Assembly: GCA_905221605.1 (NCBI GenBank)
Contig: CAJNDS010000984.1
Span: 1-45,293 of the forward strand
DNA: 45,293 nucleotides
Source: Symbiodinium natans
Lineage: Eukaryota; Sar; Dinophyceae; Suessiales; Symbiodiniaceae
Direction of reading: 5' to 3'
Both the position numbers and the translations under genes were made by a program. The notes beneath the pieces were generated by a model that did no database searches, had not been told where the DNA came from, and saw only the letters and a list, made by a program, of their open reading frames with translations. Positions 20,326 to 29,878 of this stretch are shown here, piece by piece (position 1 is the first letter of the stretch; every line of letters begins with the position of its first letter).

Positions 20326-23300
20326 GGGCGGACTCCTCAGCAGCCACACCCCCCCCAGTCCACAAAAGCCCCCCAAAACAGGGCACAGTGGTTCAGGACA
20401 AACGTCCTATGGCAGCAAAAAATCACACGGAAAAAGAAGCCTAAACAGAATGGGCCCCAGACCACACCGCCTCTAGCTTACAATCGCAAGCTTAGAGTCG
20501 GTAGTCAGAATGTGCAAGGTATGGCTGATACCCTCAAGCTCAAAAATCTGTTGCTTATGATGAAGGAACACAATCTGGATGTCATGTTCCTATCAGAAAC
20601 TAAATCGACTTCGTATTACTCCTACACCTCAGAGCAACACTTAGTCGTTTTGTCTGGTAATAACAAAGATAAGCACTCTGGGGTAGGGGTTATAGTGAGT
20701 CCAGACATCCGACCACACCTTGCTGACATAGTCCAGGTCAACAATAGGCTTATTCATATCATACTCAACAAGAGGGGAGGTAGGATACACTTGTTAGGAG
20801 CGTATGCGCCGGCCACATTCAGGTCATGATCATGACACAGTTCGGCAACCGTTTTGGGAATCCCTAGAGGAATATGTGGCGAAAATACCCCAACCAGAAC
20901 CAGTGTATCTTACGGGTGATTTTAATGTTCGGTTTCAAGCACAACACAAACATGATGAGGGCGTTACAGGACCATTCACATACGGAAAGGGTTCGCAAGC
21001 TATCGACCACACCGCCCAATCCAACCGCTCGTTGTGCGTTCGAACAATGCTTCTTCTAGATATGCTGGAGGTCGCCTCATACAAAACACCCAACCCAGTT
21101 CACCACATCACTTTCCGGGATAAAACAGCCCCCCCAAAGGATTGGTCGCAGTACGTCTTGGATCCTTTGATCATGCAGCAGGTGTATTCAGAGCTACATA
21201 GAGTGATGCCATCACAATCCTTGGAAGTAGCGGCCAGAATACGCAGCTTCTTACCGCTGGCGCAACCTCTTCCTCCGCCCCGAGTAGACCCCTCACCCGA
21301 CCCCGTTCGCTTTCAGCGGCTAGACCACACCTTCACTAGGAGACAATGGCTTTCATCCGTTAACTCATGTAGATCTAAATTGCATACAGGGTACCCGTCG
21401 GACCATTATCTCCTGGTAACGGAAGTGCAGGTTAAGTTGGCACGTAGAGACCCCCCACCACCAAAGCCCCCAGAATTTGACTTCTCTAGAGTAAGCATTG
21501 ATCAAAGACTGGCTTATAACGCACAAATTCGGGGCTCCCCGCAAAGTAGCCGTAAGGATGGGTCTTCTGACCCTGACCACACCGCCAGAATGAGCTTCTA
21601 TACGGACGGCTCGGGAACAGGTGGACGATGCACAAAAACAACACCAGCGGGCTGGGGATGGTGTACCAAGCAACACGGGGAGTGGATCACCGCGCGGGGC
21701 AGGGTGGAAACTGACCACACCGCCAGATTTTACTACGGGGCCCAGGTCGGTTCTAACAACACTGGGGAGCTGACAGCTATTATAGAGGCACTATTATACG
21801 CCTTGGAGCAAGGGTGCGGTAGAGCAGATATATACTCGGACAGCCAGTGGGCCATCAACGTCATTACGGGCAGGTGGCGTGCAAAATCACATAAAACACT
21901 AGTTGGCCGTGCACACACACTCTCAACACAAACAGGAATGACAGTCTCGTTCCATTGGGTCAAGGCGCACGCAGGCACAGAAGGTAACGAAAAGGCGGAT
22001 GCACTCGCCAACGCTGGGCGTACACAGGGGCGCAACGGCGGAAGTAACATGGTTCCCCCGGACACTCCGCCCCAGGACCACACCCCCACCATGTCAGCGG
22101 ACACCATGGTGCACGCCATGAAGCAGGCTGCGGCGGATCACTTTCCTTACAAAGAACGACGCGCGCACACACCATGGATCAAAGACCACACCCTACAGCT
22201 CCTGGCCCAGGCACGGGCAGCGCAAGCGGAAGGTCACGAAGATTGGAAAACGCAAAGAAACAAAGCCAAGAGGGCAGCGCGCAGGGATAGAATCGACTGG
22301 GTTCATGACCAACTTTTAGCAGACCCGGATGCCAGTCACTCACCGCTTTGGAATGCAGTTCGCCGACAGAAAAAAGGTTTCGTGGGGAAAAAATCGCATC
22401 CAATTGTAAACGGGAAGCCAGTCCCATGGTCAAAATCGCACGCCGCTTTCAGGGATCACCTCGAGGGTTCGCAATGGGCTCCGCCCAACATTCCTGACCA
22501 CACCGCCGCTAGACGTAGAGCTAGACCGGGATTACGTCCACAACTCCCTGATGAAGGACGGTTCACTTTGGACGACCTTCAACGGGCCATTCAAAAAAGT
22601 AAAGGCGGAAAGGCTCCGGGACCGGACCAGGTGAGGAACGAGCTGTTTATGCTATTAGACAGGGAAGGAGAAGCAGCGCTCTTGAGTATCTACAACAAAT
22701 GTTGGGAGGAAGGCGACATCCCGGGACCATGGGCCGAAGCAATAGTAGTGTCAATATATAAGGGTAAAGGTCTAGACACAGACGTCACCAACTATCGACC
22801 CATTTCTTTACTTAACACCATTTACAAAATATACGCTGCTATGCTGCAACACCGCCTCGCAAAATCAAGTGAGCATTTCCTTCGCAGTCGACAGTACGGT
22901 TTTCGAGAAGGTAGAGGCACACAACAGCCCATATTTGTTTTACGCCGCGCCATGGAGTGGGCGGAAATGACAAATAAACCATTACAACTATTATTCCTAG
23001 ACTGGAAGCAGGCCTTTGACTCACTCGACCACACCGCCATGCTCGAAGCGTTGCGCCGTTTCGGTGTTTCAGAACTTATGCTCAAGACAATACAGGCTAT
23101 ATATCAGTCTCCAACCTTTTACACCAGAGGACCCGATCACACCGCCGCAGCAGGCTCTGTACACTCAGGTATTAGGCAAGGATGTCCCCTAAGCCCATAT
23201 CTATTTATTATAGTACTCACAGTCATGCTTGCGGATGTTGATAACGACTTACTACTCCAAGGCACGCCCACCAATACCTGGTCAGAAGGCTATCCAACGT

Positions 23301-24162
23301 TCGATTTAGAGCACGCGGATGACACATTGTTGTTAGCCTTGACCACACCGCAGATGCAGGACATTCTCACATCATTAGAGTCAGTAGCACATGAATACGG
23401 TATGCACCTAAATAAAACCAAGACTGAGCTCCTAATCAATCCCGATCGCCCCTCCTCTCCGCTGTACTTTACGGATGGCGCGGCCGTCCCGACCACACCG
23501 CAAATCAAGTATTTAGGCACCAGGATCACATGGAAAAAACCCTTTGACGCCGCATTCTTACATAGAGCAGCTATAGCCGAGGAAGCATTTAAGAAGCTCC
23601 GCTTAGTATGGAACAGTAGCCTCTCCCAGGCGGTACGTTTACGTATTTTCCAGTCTACCTTCACGCCCACACTTATTTACGCGTTGGATACCCTCACTCT
23701 TACGCAAAAACAACTAGACAGGGTGGATGCTTTCTTCATTCGGTTCCTAAGAAGAGTGGTTCGCGTCAAAGCATCCTACTACTCCCGCATCCCAAACACG
23801 GAAGTTATGCGCAAAGCAGGATATCCAACCCTACCATCCACACACATCCTCAACGCCCAGCATAAAACCCTTAAACAAGTATTATGGCCCCCAGAGCGGA
23901 ACCAACACATAGTGTGGTTTTTACAGCTGCCTTTAAGGACCGTATTCTAGCACAAGGAAGACGTCGCGGAATGCAGATACCATACTGGTTAGAAGTCCTC
24001 ACTAAAAGATTTTATCCGCAGTATTGGGATCCTGACCACACCGCCCGTACCCGCACCCTAGGCCCACACTTCAAGTATGTCGAAATAGCTAGGGTCATTC
24101 GGGAGTCAGACAGTTCCGGGAGGGCGCCAAAGCGCGCAGCTGCATCGCGCGCACGGCCCTGA
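20326..24162 (+). pseudogene. Retrotransposon ORF2: endonuclease, RNase H, reverse transcriptase (frameshifted)
   Basis: The frame opens after a stop at 20325. The endonuclease begins RKLRVGSQNVQGMADTLK (from about 20488), has LSETKS and LLGAYAP, then shifts frame near 20812-20830 and continues with LTGDFNVRF, RLDHTF and PSDHYLLV. RNase H follows (about 21590-22010) with the acidic residues in YTDGSG, NNTGEL, YSDSQW and the HWVKAHAGTEGNEKAD block. The reverse transcriptase (about 22560-23560) has GGKAPGPD, NYRPISLLN, LFLDWKQAFDSLDH, SGIRQGCPLSP and the active site HADD (23312-23323). A C-terminal domain follows (RFLRRVVRVKASYYSRI). A second frameshift near 23885-23905 moves the frame so that VVFTAAFKDRI...GRRRGMQ continues to the TGA at 24160. 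RNase H lies before RT, unlike most LINEs. HADD replaces the usual YADD. Confidence 0.85.
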
Positions 24163-24168
24163 CAAAAA

Positions 24169-24181
24169 AAACCCCCTAAAT
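24169..24181. other. Right copy of candidate target-site duplication
   Basis: AAACCCCCTAAAT right after the short A-run that ends the element. See the left copy at 17833-17845. Confidence 0.5.
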
Positions 24182-26791
24182 CGCCCCAAACCCCCTAAAA
24201 AAGCCCTAAACTGCCCTTAGCCCCCAAACCCGCAAACCCCAAACCCTAGCCTCCCTAGTCTTGGAAAGCAACCCCAGAGTGCAGGTGAGCCATACACCTG
24301 CTCATCCAATTTGGCGTTGAGTCTTCTGGTGCATCGGAAAGTTTAGGGAAACCCCTAAACCAAAAGAGAGCCCAACAAAGGGTTTGGGCTTTTGGGGCCT
24401 GGAGCTGGGGTGTTTTGGGGCTTGGGTGTTGGAGTCTAGGGTTTAGGGTTTGGGGCTTCTGCTTTCTTGAGGCGTTTCCAGCGGACTGGGGAAGCCCATG
24501 GCGGGCTTAGTGCTTCGGGCGTGAGGCTTTCAAGTTCAATGGTATCTCAAAAAAAAAAACTGCGAGTAGTTTCAGCTTCCTGACCCTGACCCAAAACCAA
24601 CTACCACGAACGGCACGCAAGCCCTGCGCCAGGCCTACGTCCTGTGGCCTGAAACCGGGGTTCAGGTTTAAGGCTTAGGGCTTAGAGCAAGCCTCTGCAC
24701 GTACCAACTCAGAGCACAGAAGCCATTTCCTTTAGCCGAAGGCTCGGAGTCACAGGGAAAGGCTTGAAAATCGAACTGAACCGCAGGGAGGGTTCTCGGT
24801 GCTCAGGGCCTCGAGTTTGGGGTGTGTGGGGATCATTTGGGTTGAGGGGAACCTGAATTTGAGGTGCGGAACTCTCTGAGCCTGCAACTCGAAACCCCTC
24901 AGCGCAGCCGCCTCCCTCAGAGGATCACTAAAAGGCAGCTGGTCCTTGCGGGTTGGCACAACTCTGCGCACACGCGGCTCTTTTGAAAGCTTGGGTATAA
25001 CTGAGGTTAGATATGGATAGGTTCCAGCAACCCTAACCCCTAAAAGGGTGGAGCTTGTTGGGGGATCTTTTGTGGGCTGCATTTCTTGGTTCGTTTGATT
25101 TACAGGGCTTAGGGCTTGGGCCAACTCCTCCAAATTGTGCTGCTGATATGTTTCGCTTGTGGAACCAGAGGAGGATTCGGTTAACGAATCCATTCCTCTG
25201 GACTCTTTCAAACACTCGAAGCAGAAATGTATTGTCCCTTTGGACCCTTTGGCTCTCAATCTTAGGGTCGTTACATGGTCTTGGTTCAGGGCCTATGGGG
25301 GCTGAGCCTTTAGGGGTACTTATTGGGCTAGGGCTCGGTGGGCTTGGAAGGCAAGTAGGATGTAGGCTTTTTTGAAAGCTTGGAATGTAAACTAGTTCCT
25401 AATGTTTCGGGGTTCTATGGGTGGGAGGGTATTCTTCCTTCGCTTGATAGGCAGCTCGACTAGTGAATGCTTGGACTTGAGATGTTAAACTCTAAGCCCT
25501 AAGCCAGACCCAAGGAGCTCTTAATGACGAAGCCTTCTTTGGGTCTTATGGCCGCCCCTAAACCCGAAATCAACAAGCCCAAGCGCTAAGCTCTACAAGC
25601 CTTAGCCCTACGTAAGCCCGAAACCCTACTGTAGTAAACCGCCCTTGAACAGTCGGTTCAAGGCTCAAGTTCAGCTTTCTGAGCCTCCCGGCGTTACTTC
25701 CTCTGTTGTCTCTCCCCCCTTGGCGTCTCACTCCGCACGCACAGCAACATTTAGGGTGCAGGGTTGAGGGTTTGGCGTTTAGGCGTCAGGGCATTTTAGG
25801 GTTTAGGGCTTGGGTTTTGGACTTCGGGTTAAACGGGGAGCTGAGAGGCTGCACTTTGTAAAGCGCATGGAGATGCACCAATGTGCTCACAGCGACCACC
25901 ATTGCCCATGATGCACCCCTAGACTTTTGAGCTCTTAAGGTCCTAGGCGTCCACGTAGCCCAATGACCATACTATAATTGCCTTTGGGCTCAGGGTTTCA
26001 GGGTCTGAGAGCCTAGGGATTTTAAGGGTTCAAGGGTTTAGGGTTGTGCTTAGAATCCCCAAAAGCAGGAAGCGGGGTTGCGCTGGGCCCGGGACTCAGT
26101 TCCGCCGTCTCGGCAAGATAATTTGGGGATCGAGGTTAAAGGCTGGGGGGTCCCTAAACCCTAAAACTTTACACCCCTAAACCCATAAAGCCCATAAACT
26201 CCAAAACCTAAAAGAAACTCAGCCGAACGGCGCCAAAGGTTAACACTGGAAAGATCGAAAGCAAACGTCTTGCAACGGCAAAGAGTGACTCAGGGTTGGC
26301 CTTTTTGGGCGACAGGGCAGAGACTCGACAAAGGTTCGGGGTTGAGGGCATCATGGGGTCTTGGGCTGACAAAGGGACAGGTTGTTCGTCTCCTGGTCTC
26401 CAGGAGACCGGAGCAAGTCCTTGCTGATGCCGTGGTAGGCATGACACCGAAAACTCTCAGCAGACAAGGATGCCACACGGCTGATTTCTTAGGGTTCAGG
26501 CCCGACACCCCCCAACGGCAGTTTGCTGCCTAAGGGGCATCTGCGTTGTGAGGAGAACAGTGACAAACGCGAACACTAGCCAGCAGACCTCCCAAGGACA
26601 CTGCAAAGGTCTGGGCTGCTAGGAGTGCTCACATGTCAGCACAATTCGAGGATGGGTTCTGTAAGAACCAGACACACCTAACCCCAGGCCTTAACCGCTA
26701 AACCATTGGATGCAGCCCACAACTCTCTGGGTTTAAGTATTGCGGGATGGAGGCTCTCGGCGATGGGGATGTTCAACGGGTGCAGGATACT
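24182..26791. other. Telomere-like region with weak exon candidates
   Basis: Degenerate telomere-like units recur throughout. On the plus strand, short protein-like stretches follow good acceptors: TAGTTTCAG then LPDPDPKPTTTNGTQALRQ (about 24571-24627), and AAAAGCAG then EAGLRWARDSVPPSRQ (about 26068-26115). On the minus strand, RLNAKLDEQ ends at CAG|GTGTAT (about 24290). I could not chain these into a gene. The minus-strand frame 24750-25259 contains SDPLREAAALRGFELQAQ, which could be coding, but no family is recognised. Confidence 0.35.
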
Positions 26792-26957
26792 TCAGGCACC
26801 AGGACCTAGGCCCTTCGCCAGAACCTCACGCGGCATAGACATTTGAAACTCAACCTTTTTTAAATTGTCTTGGAAGGCCAACCTGAAGCCCAAAACCAAT
26901 CTTGGGGTGTCACCCTTGAAGTTCTGGGCTAGTGACCTTACACACAGCAGGCTGCGG
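26792..26957 (-). CDS. Candidate terminal exon, unknown protein
   Basis: The minus-strand frame reads QNFKGDTPRLVLGFRLAFQD, then NLKKVEFQMSMPREVLAKGL, and ends at a TGA at 26792. Composition is protein-like and free of telomere units. A possible TCACTAG acceptor lies just upstream. It could be the last exon of an independent gene downstream of the glycosyltransferase. No family is assigned. Confidence 0.4.
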
Positions 26958-27128
26958 ATGCGCTTCCTTTCCCGCAGGTGTTGGGCCGGCACACATCTGC
27001 ACGCATCTTCGCGAACACATGCATGCTCCCACGATTCCTGCACTGGCCACACCTATACCATCACGGACTTGTCAATTTCGTGTGAAACCCGTCAACACCA
27101 GTTCTCGACGGAAATCCGGCTAGTTCCG

Positions 27129-28283
27129 TTAGTGCCACCGAATTGTTGAGTAGCGCCAGCCATCGGTGATGCAGTTCAACCCGCCACGGTAAGGCCCCTG
27201 TGCGAACTTCACAATGTCGTAGTAAAGGTCTCCTTCAGGCACCTTACCCCGGCACGAGAGTCGCTTCTGGTCCAGCGCCATGGCGCCTTGAACATTCGAC
27301 TTGTTCCAGGACTTATGCAGCACCCCTGCAAACTCGCCCGGCTCCAGGTCCCCGGCGTACAGGCTGTTGAAGCACCACCTGGGCCTCTTATTTACCGTGA
27401 GCCTGTTCGACGGATCCGTCGACGGATCAAGTGTCAAGTCATGCCACACCACAGGAGCGGCCTCTTTCTCCACGAGCGACACCCAGCCCCCTGTGCTGGT
27501 CCCGCTGTACTTGTCGCACACGAGCCTGCTTTGCCTGTCCAATATGTCGCCCACGACGCTGTCCTCCAGCACCAAGAAGTGCTGGTCGTGCCTGTAACGG
27601 CCCCGGCCATCGCAGTGCAGAAGCCCCGCGTAGATGCGAGGCACAGGGCCACCCGCGCTCTTGTGGACAACCCACTGCAGCTCGCTCGATATCATCGGGA
27701 CACAAGGGAAGGTGTCGTCATCGATGTATATGAAAAAGTAATAGGTCTCGTTCATGGCTCGGTAGTCTTGAAGCATCATGAGCTGCCTAATGCCAAAGGC
27801 CATGCCGGACAGGTTGTGAGGCCAGATCACCAGGTCTCCAAACTCCTCCCTCTCCCTATTCAGCGCCGACGGGCTCCCCCACCTCGCCGCATCGTGGCGA
27901 TCCACGCCCACCTGAGTGAAGAACGTGTAGCCAACGTTGCCATACTGCCTCGCCACCACGCACCAGGTCCCCCGAGCCGCATCCCTCTCCGCCCTGTTCA
28001 CCGACGTGATGGCAATGAAGACCAACTTGCGCGGAGGAGGCGTCTGGACAAGGACAGTCGCAGGAGGCGTCTGGACAAGGACAGTCGCAGGAGGGGTCTG
28101 GACAAGGACAGTCGCGGGAGGGGTCTGGACAAGGACAGTCGCAGGAGGCGTCTGGACAACGACAAGCCCCATGGGCACTGATTGTACTGCAGGCCACGGG
28201 ATGAAAACCACAAGGATCACGACCGCCACCAGAAAAGAAAGAAGGACGATCGTAAGTCGGGTTGAAACATGGAACGACTGCAT
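27129..28283 (-). CDS. Family-31-type (beta-1,3-galactosyltransferase-like) glycosyltransferase, 384 aa
   Basis: An intact single-exon frame from ATG at 28281-28283 to TAA at 27129-27131; the frame is open a little further upstream, but only this ATG is plausible. Residues 1-15 are cytosolic, then a hydrophobic anchor (LTIVLLSFLVAVVILVVFIP) makes a type II Golgi-like protein. A stem of nine-residue repeats (VQTPPATVL) follows, then the catalytic domain. It starts KLVFIAITSVNRAERDAARG, a typical family-31 opening, and the DxD metal-binding motif is IYIDDDTF. Later blocks include AGLLHCDG and STGGWVSL. It would transfer a sugar from a nucleotide donor in the secretory pathway; the exact donor and linkage cannot be told. 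Unlike its neighbours it has no introns. Confidence 0.82.
   Translation of the reverse strand: MQSFHVSTRLTIVLLSFLVAVVILVVFIPWPAVQSVPMGLVVVQTPPATVLVQTPPATVLVQTPPATVLVQTPPATVLVQTPPPRKLVFIAITSVNRAERDAARGTWCVVARQYGNVGYTFFTQVGVDRHDAARWGSPSALNREREEFGDLVIWPHNLSGMAFGIRQLMMLQDYRAMNETYYFFIYIDDDTFPCVPMISSELQWVVHKSAGGPVPRIYAGLLHCDGRGRYRHDQHFLVLEDSVVGDILDRQSRLVCDKYSGTSTGGWVSLVEKEAAPVVWHDLTLDPSTDPSNRLTVNKRPRWCFNSLYAGDLEPGEFAGVLHKSWNKSNVQGAMALDQKRLSCRGKVPEGDLYYDIVKFAQGPYRGGLNCITDGWRYSTIRWH
28036..28170. repeat. 27-bp tandem repeat encoding the glycosyltransferase stem
   Basis: Five units in frame: four full copies plus a diverged fifth. They encode Val-Gln-Thr-Pro-Pro-Ala-Thr-Val-Leu. The proline/threonine-rich spacer probably separates the membrane anchor from the catalytic domain. 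Length variation between alleles is likely. Confidence 0.95.
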
Positions 28284-28510
28284 TGCCCCGAGAAACCGAG
28301 CGCACAGGCCTCGTTGCCAACTACACACAAGCCTTGACTGGAGCTCAGTGTCAAAAGAGTCTGTGTCTACTGTAGCGCAGCCGACTCAAAGTTCTGTGAG
28401 GCTGCAAGGTTTTGAGGACGAGGCTTAGGAGCTTTGGGGGCTTGGGACAGGGTAATATGGGCAGGGCAAAAAGGTCGGACTAGAACTGCTTAGAACAATA
28501 TGGTAGACTA

Positions 28511-28540
28511 TCGTATACTATAGCATACTGTAGTATACGA
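28511..28540. promoter_or_regulatory. 30-bp imperfect palindrome upstream of the glycosyltransferase
   Basis: Two 15-base arms pair at 13 positions, with two G-T wobble pairs, and the outer arms begin TCGTATACTA. It lies about 230 bases upstream of the glycosyltransferase ATG. A related GTAGTATAC piece recurs at about 28564. The regulatory role is only a guess. Confidence 0.4.
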
Positions 28541-29188
28541 AATATTTATAGTCTTCATACACCGTAGTATACTCTGCTTTAAATTACTAAATACATACAA
28601 ACGTGTTGCATCTGTGGCTGGTGGGCTGCGGCAGTCGCTTGCATCTTCCCATGCTCTTGGGCTTTGGGACTTCGACTCGATGTTCGAGAGCTCAAAATGC
28701 CTTTACCCCTGCCTCCACTCCCAAAAACTCTGTGTCCATCACCTTTAGATTCTCACGTTGCTTGCTTGGCTTCCATGGTGCCCTGGCAGGTGGCATTCTT
28801 TCAACCACGAGAGTTGAATGATTCTTTACTTCATCGCACTCATCATTTCTGCTATCATGCTGCGTAGCCTTTTGTCATGTCATATGCCCCCGTTGCATCG
28901 TGATCGTGTCATGATTTGGTTCTGCTGACTATGCCATGTACAGCGCAGCGAGTAGACTTTTAGAACACCTTGTTTTTTATTTACCATAGCCTATAAAGTG
29001 CTGGACGAGTAGACATCAGGCCTTTACCTACTCACTGACGCCAAACCTCCACCCAACACCAACGTCCAGCCATACTGTACTAATCCCTCATCCCTGTGCC
29101 CTATTAAACCCTAATCCCTGGAGCCCCCAGTCTCCTTCCACCTTGATTCCCCCGTGCCCTTGCACTAGGGGTTTCCGGTTCATTGTGT

Positions 29189-29214
29189 GGGGGGGGGGGG
29201 GGGGGGGGGGGGGG
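29189..29214. repeat. Homopolymer G26
   Basis: Uninterrupted run of G. The length may be affected by sequencing error. Confidence 0.9.
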
Positions 29215-29453
29215 TGATGTTTGTGAAAGTTCTTTCCGGGTCTGGCGCGGCTGTCACGGTCCTTCACTTAAGCGAGTAAGTGTTGCATGCGTTAGGACTT
29301 GGTACAACCCCTGGGGTTCTTTGAGCTTTGAGTTGTGGACTCCAGAGTCAGGTCCCTCTAGCCCCGAAAGCCATAAACTCTGCTAACCACCTGTAAAGCA
29401 AAACATACCAATCATAACAACAACCGTCGGCAGCAGCATCTTCATCAGCAGCG

Positions 29454-29514
<61 letters not shown>
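29454..29514. repeat. (CAT)n microsatellite
   Basis: About 20 uninterrupted CAT units, followed by imperfect CATCAGAATCAG units to about 29570. Confidence 0.95.
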
Positions 29515-29878
29515 TCCCATCACCATCAGCATCAGAATCAGCATCAGCATCATCATCATCACCACCATCCTCAAAAAAAATGACCCACAGCCCTATTTTT
29601 TTTGCGGCGGCGTTCTCTTTGGCATGGAGCTGGCCATTTCTCCGTGCAGCTGCTGCTGCATCAAATGGGGATGATAACACAAACCAAGATAATGATAGAA
29701 AAACAACAATAATGGCAACAACAACTAAACGATAGTGGTACTAACACAAACAATGACAATGAAAATGAAATGGCAATGACAATGGCAACAGCATCGATAC
29801 TGGTGATAGAAATAATCATATTGAGAAAACAGAAAATGCTAGCATGTGAATAATTTTACAAACACGAAACAACACGTA

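Larger units (their letters stand above)
17907..24045 (+). repeat. Dispersed 12-bp motif GACCACACCGCC through the retrotransposon
   Basis: Exact copies start at 18606, 18978, 19988, 20460, 21005, 21575, 21713, 22496, 23027 and 24034. One-mismatch copies start at 17907, 18116, 18279, 19203, 19533, 19686, 22076, 23135, 23341 and 23491. Looser ones start at 18771, 19437, 20711, 21323 and 22184. All are on the plus strand. Most read Asp-His-Thr-Ala in frame, but 18116, 23341, 23491, 19988 and 20460 read Thr-Thr-Pro in another phase. I saw no exact copy elsewhere in the window. Confidence 0.95.
17846..24168 (+). mobile_element. Non-LTR (LINE-type) retrotransposon, about 6.3 kb
   Basis: A single plus-strand unit with ORF1, a middle segment, and an ORF2 encoding AP-type endonuclease, RNase H and reverse transcriptase. 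No LTRs are seen. The string AAACCCCCTAAAT occurs directly before (17833-17845) and after (24169-24181), a plausible 13-bp target-site duplication. The 3' end is a short A-run right after the ORF2 stop, so almost no 3' UTR remains. The element is free of telomere-like DNA but lies inside it. Two frameshifts in ORF2 suggest this copy is inactive. The 12-bp motif described separately occurs only within these limits. Confidence 0.85.
28284..29878. other. Non-coding spacer with microsatellites
   Basis: Upstream region of the glycosyltransferase. It holds an imperfect palindrome (28511-28540), a 26-base G run (29189-29214), a (CAT)n array (29454-29514) and an A-rich region with AACAA repeats (about 29670-29870). 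The polyaspartate frame through the CAT array is an artefact. No gene is seen. Confidence 0.55.

Noticed and set aside
18603-24045. Regularly recurring word considered as a CRISPR array
   Set aside because: Spacing is irregular (about 96-543 bases), the word is 12 bases, and the intervening sequence is protein-coding.
27288-28181. 297-codon open frame on the plus strand
   Set aside because: It is antisense to the glycosyltransferase, whose reading frame shows family motifs, an anchor and a stem repeat.
29383-29574. Polyaspartate frame
   Set aside because: Produced by the (CAT)n microsatellite.
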